Assembly: GCF_014534655.1 (NCBI RefSeq)
Contig: NZ_JACVVD010000003.1
Coordinates: forward strand, 620,001-684,000
Length of the DNA stretch: 64,000 nt
DNA from: Paenibacillus sedimenti
GTDB taxonomy: Bacteria > Bacillota > Bacilli > Paenibacillales > NBRC-103111
Reading direction: 5' to 3'
Position numbers and translations under genes: made by a program. The stretch's first letter is position 1, and each line of letters opens with the position of its first letter. The notes below the pieces were generated by a model. The model was given only the letters and a program-made list of their open reading frames with translations. It searched no databases and was not told the DNA's origin. Shown here piece after piece: positions 63,432 through 64,000 of the stretch.

Positions 63432-64000
63432 CTATTTCGCTTTATCTATCGCTACGGTTAGCCCAGACCAAGCTTTCTGCGAAGTCCACAGGGCATCGGG
63501 ATTGCGCCAAAATGCATCCTCCGCCGACAGTCCGAGAGGCAAGAAGACCGCCGAGCACAAGTACAGACTGCCGGTCGAAATATAGGGCTCCCCCAGCTCG
63601 GGCTGGTGTCCGCATAAGCCGATACGCAACCAGCCGGCTTCATCGAATGTGCCGGGTGCTTCGATCAGCCTGCGAATGACAGCGCTAAGCGCGCACCGGA
63701 CTTGCGCCGGATCCACCTCTGCCGGCAGATCACCTCTTAAAGCGATTTGAGCAAGCAGCTGAAACGCGCCGAAGCGGTAAGCAAGCGAGCGACCGGTAAC
63801 CGGAAATGTGCCTTCCGGTGAAATGGAGCGTTCGAGCACGGCCGCATGACGTTGCGCTCTGGCCAAGATCGGCGCCTTCATTTGCGCCCAGTCGTCAGAT
63901 TCGCCGCTAACCCGGTCGATAATATCGACCAGCATCGGTTGAATAACGAAGCTGTTATAATAGTCGGCGTGATACTCCGGACCGTCGCTGTACATCCCAT
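63432..64000 (-). CDS. DUF2264 family protein, C-terminal part (cut by window end)
   Basis: The frame stays open to the window edge, so the start lies outside. The visible 189 residues begin GMYSDGPEYHADYYNSFVI and hold DEAGWLRIGLCGHQPELGEPYIS and WTSQKAWSGL, matching the DUF2264 family of helical-barrel proteins found in polysaccharide-use loci. Its reaction is unknown. It precedes the deacetylase gene. Confidence 0.85.
   Translation of the reverse strand, partial: GMYSDGPEYHADYYNSFVIQPMLVDIIDRVSGESDDWAQMKAPILARAQRHAAVLERSISPEGTFPVTGRSLAYRFGAFQLLAQIALRGDLPAEVDPAQVRCALSAVIRRLIEAPGTFDEAGWLRIGLCGHQPELGEPYISTGSLYLCSAVFLPLGLSAEDAFWRNPDALWTSQKAWSGLTVAIDKAK

Noticed and set aside
1..64000. CRISPR arrays, tRNA or rRNA genes, prophage or intact insertion sequences
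   Set aside because: No regularly spaced repeats, cloverleaf or ribosomal RNA sequence, and no transposase, integrase or phage structural gene was seen in reading both strands.

Overview
The window looks like chromosomal DNA of a spore-forming, Gram-positive bacterium of the Paenibacillus type. The reasons are strong AGGAGG-type ribosome binding sites, a T-box in front of an arginyl-tRNA synthetase gene, a YheC/YheD spore-coat-associated ATP-grasp protein, Lpl/Yte-type sugar ABC genes with a membrane-anchored AraC regulator, an AdeR-like regulator beside alanine dehydrogenase, and large polysaccharide-use genes. No rRNA, tRNA, CRISPR array or intact transposase was found. The genus is an inference from gene content.

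Left part (1-29 kb): a cut-off HAD phosphatase gene; a c-di-GMP-I (GEMM) riboswitch with terminator in front of an MHYT-PAS-GGDEF-EAL gene; an MFS exporter; a TauE/SafE permease; a fetAB metal exporter with a Fur-like box; panD overlapping a YheC/D gene; thrC; an unknown protein; argS with a complete T-box and promoter; an EamA transporter; a DUF2157/GDYXXLXY membrane protein; EcsC; then a two-gene operon (group II PLP decarboxylase and chemoreceptor) under a second c-di-GMP-I riboswitch. After that come an asymmetric heterodimeric ABC exporter (yheI/yheH type) behind a giant 7TMR-DISM hybrid kinase, a DUF2536 protein and a CapA protein.

Middle (29-50.8 kb): a carboxylate module in which tctC-tctB-tctA, an AEC permease, an NAD malic enzyme and an HPr-like protein without the phospho-histidine run on one strand, divergent from a CitA/CitB-type two-component pair. 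It is followed by a CE7 esterase with an unknown 554-aa partner behind a LacI-type operator, a metNIQ methionine importer whose ATPase gene appears to start at CTG, LysR and MocR regulators, a GNAT gene, a lone Leu/Ile/Val-type binding protein, and alanine dehydrogenase with an AdeR-like PucR regulator.

Right part (50.9-64 kb): a polysaccharide-use locus on the minus strand. It holds an Lpl-type ABC importer (binding protein and two permeases, no ATPase), a membrane AraC sensor-regulator, two GH88/GH105 unsaturated uronyl hydrolases (one with a large N-terminal beta-rich part), a cytoplasmic FG-GAP propeller protein, a polysaccharide deacetylase and a DUF2264 protein cut by the window end. 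Repeated ACTTTTTTG boxes sit next to its promoters. Between the propeller and deacetylase genes lie about 700 bases without a gene but rich in inverted repeats, possibly the trace of a mobile element.

The most notable system is the pair of c-di-GMP riboswitches, one in front of a c-di-GMP enzyme and one in front of a decarboxylase plus chemoreceptor operon.
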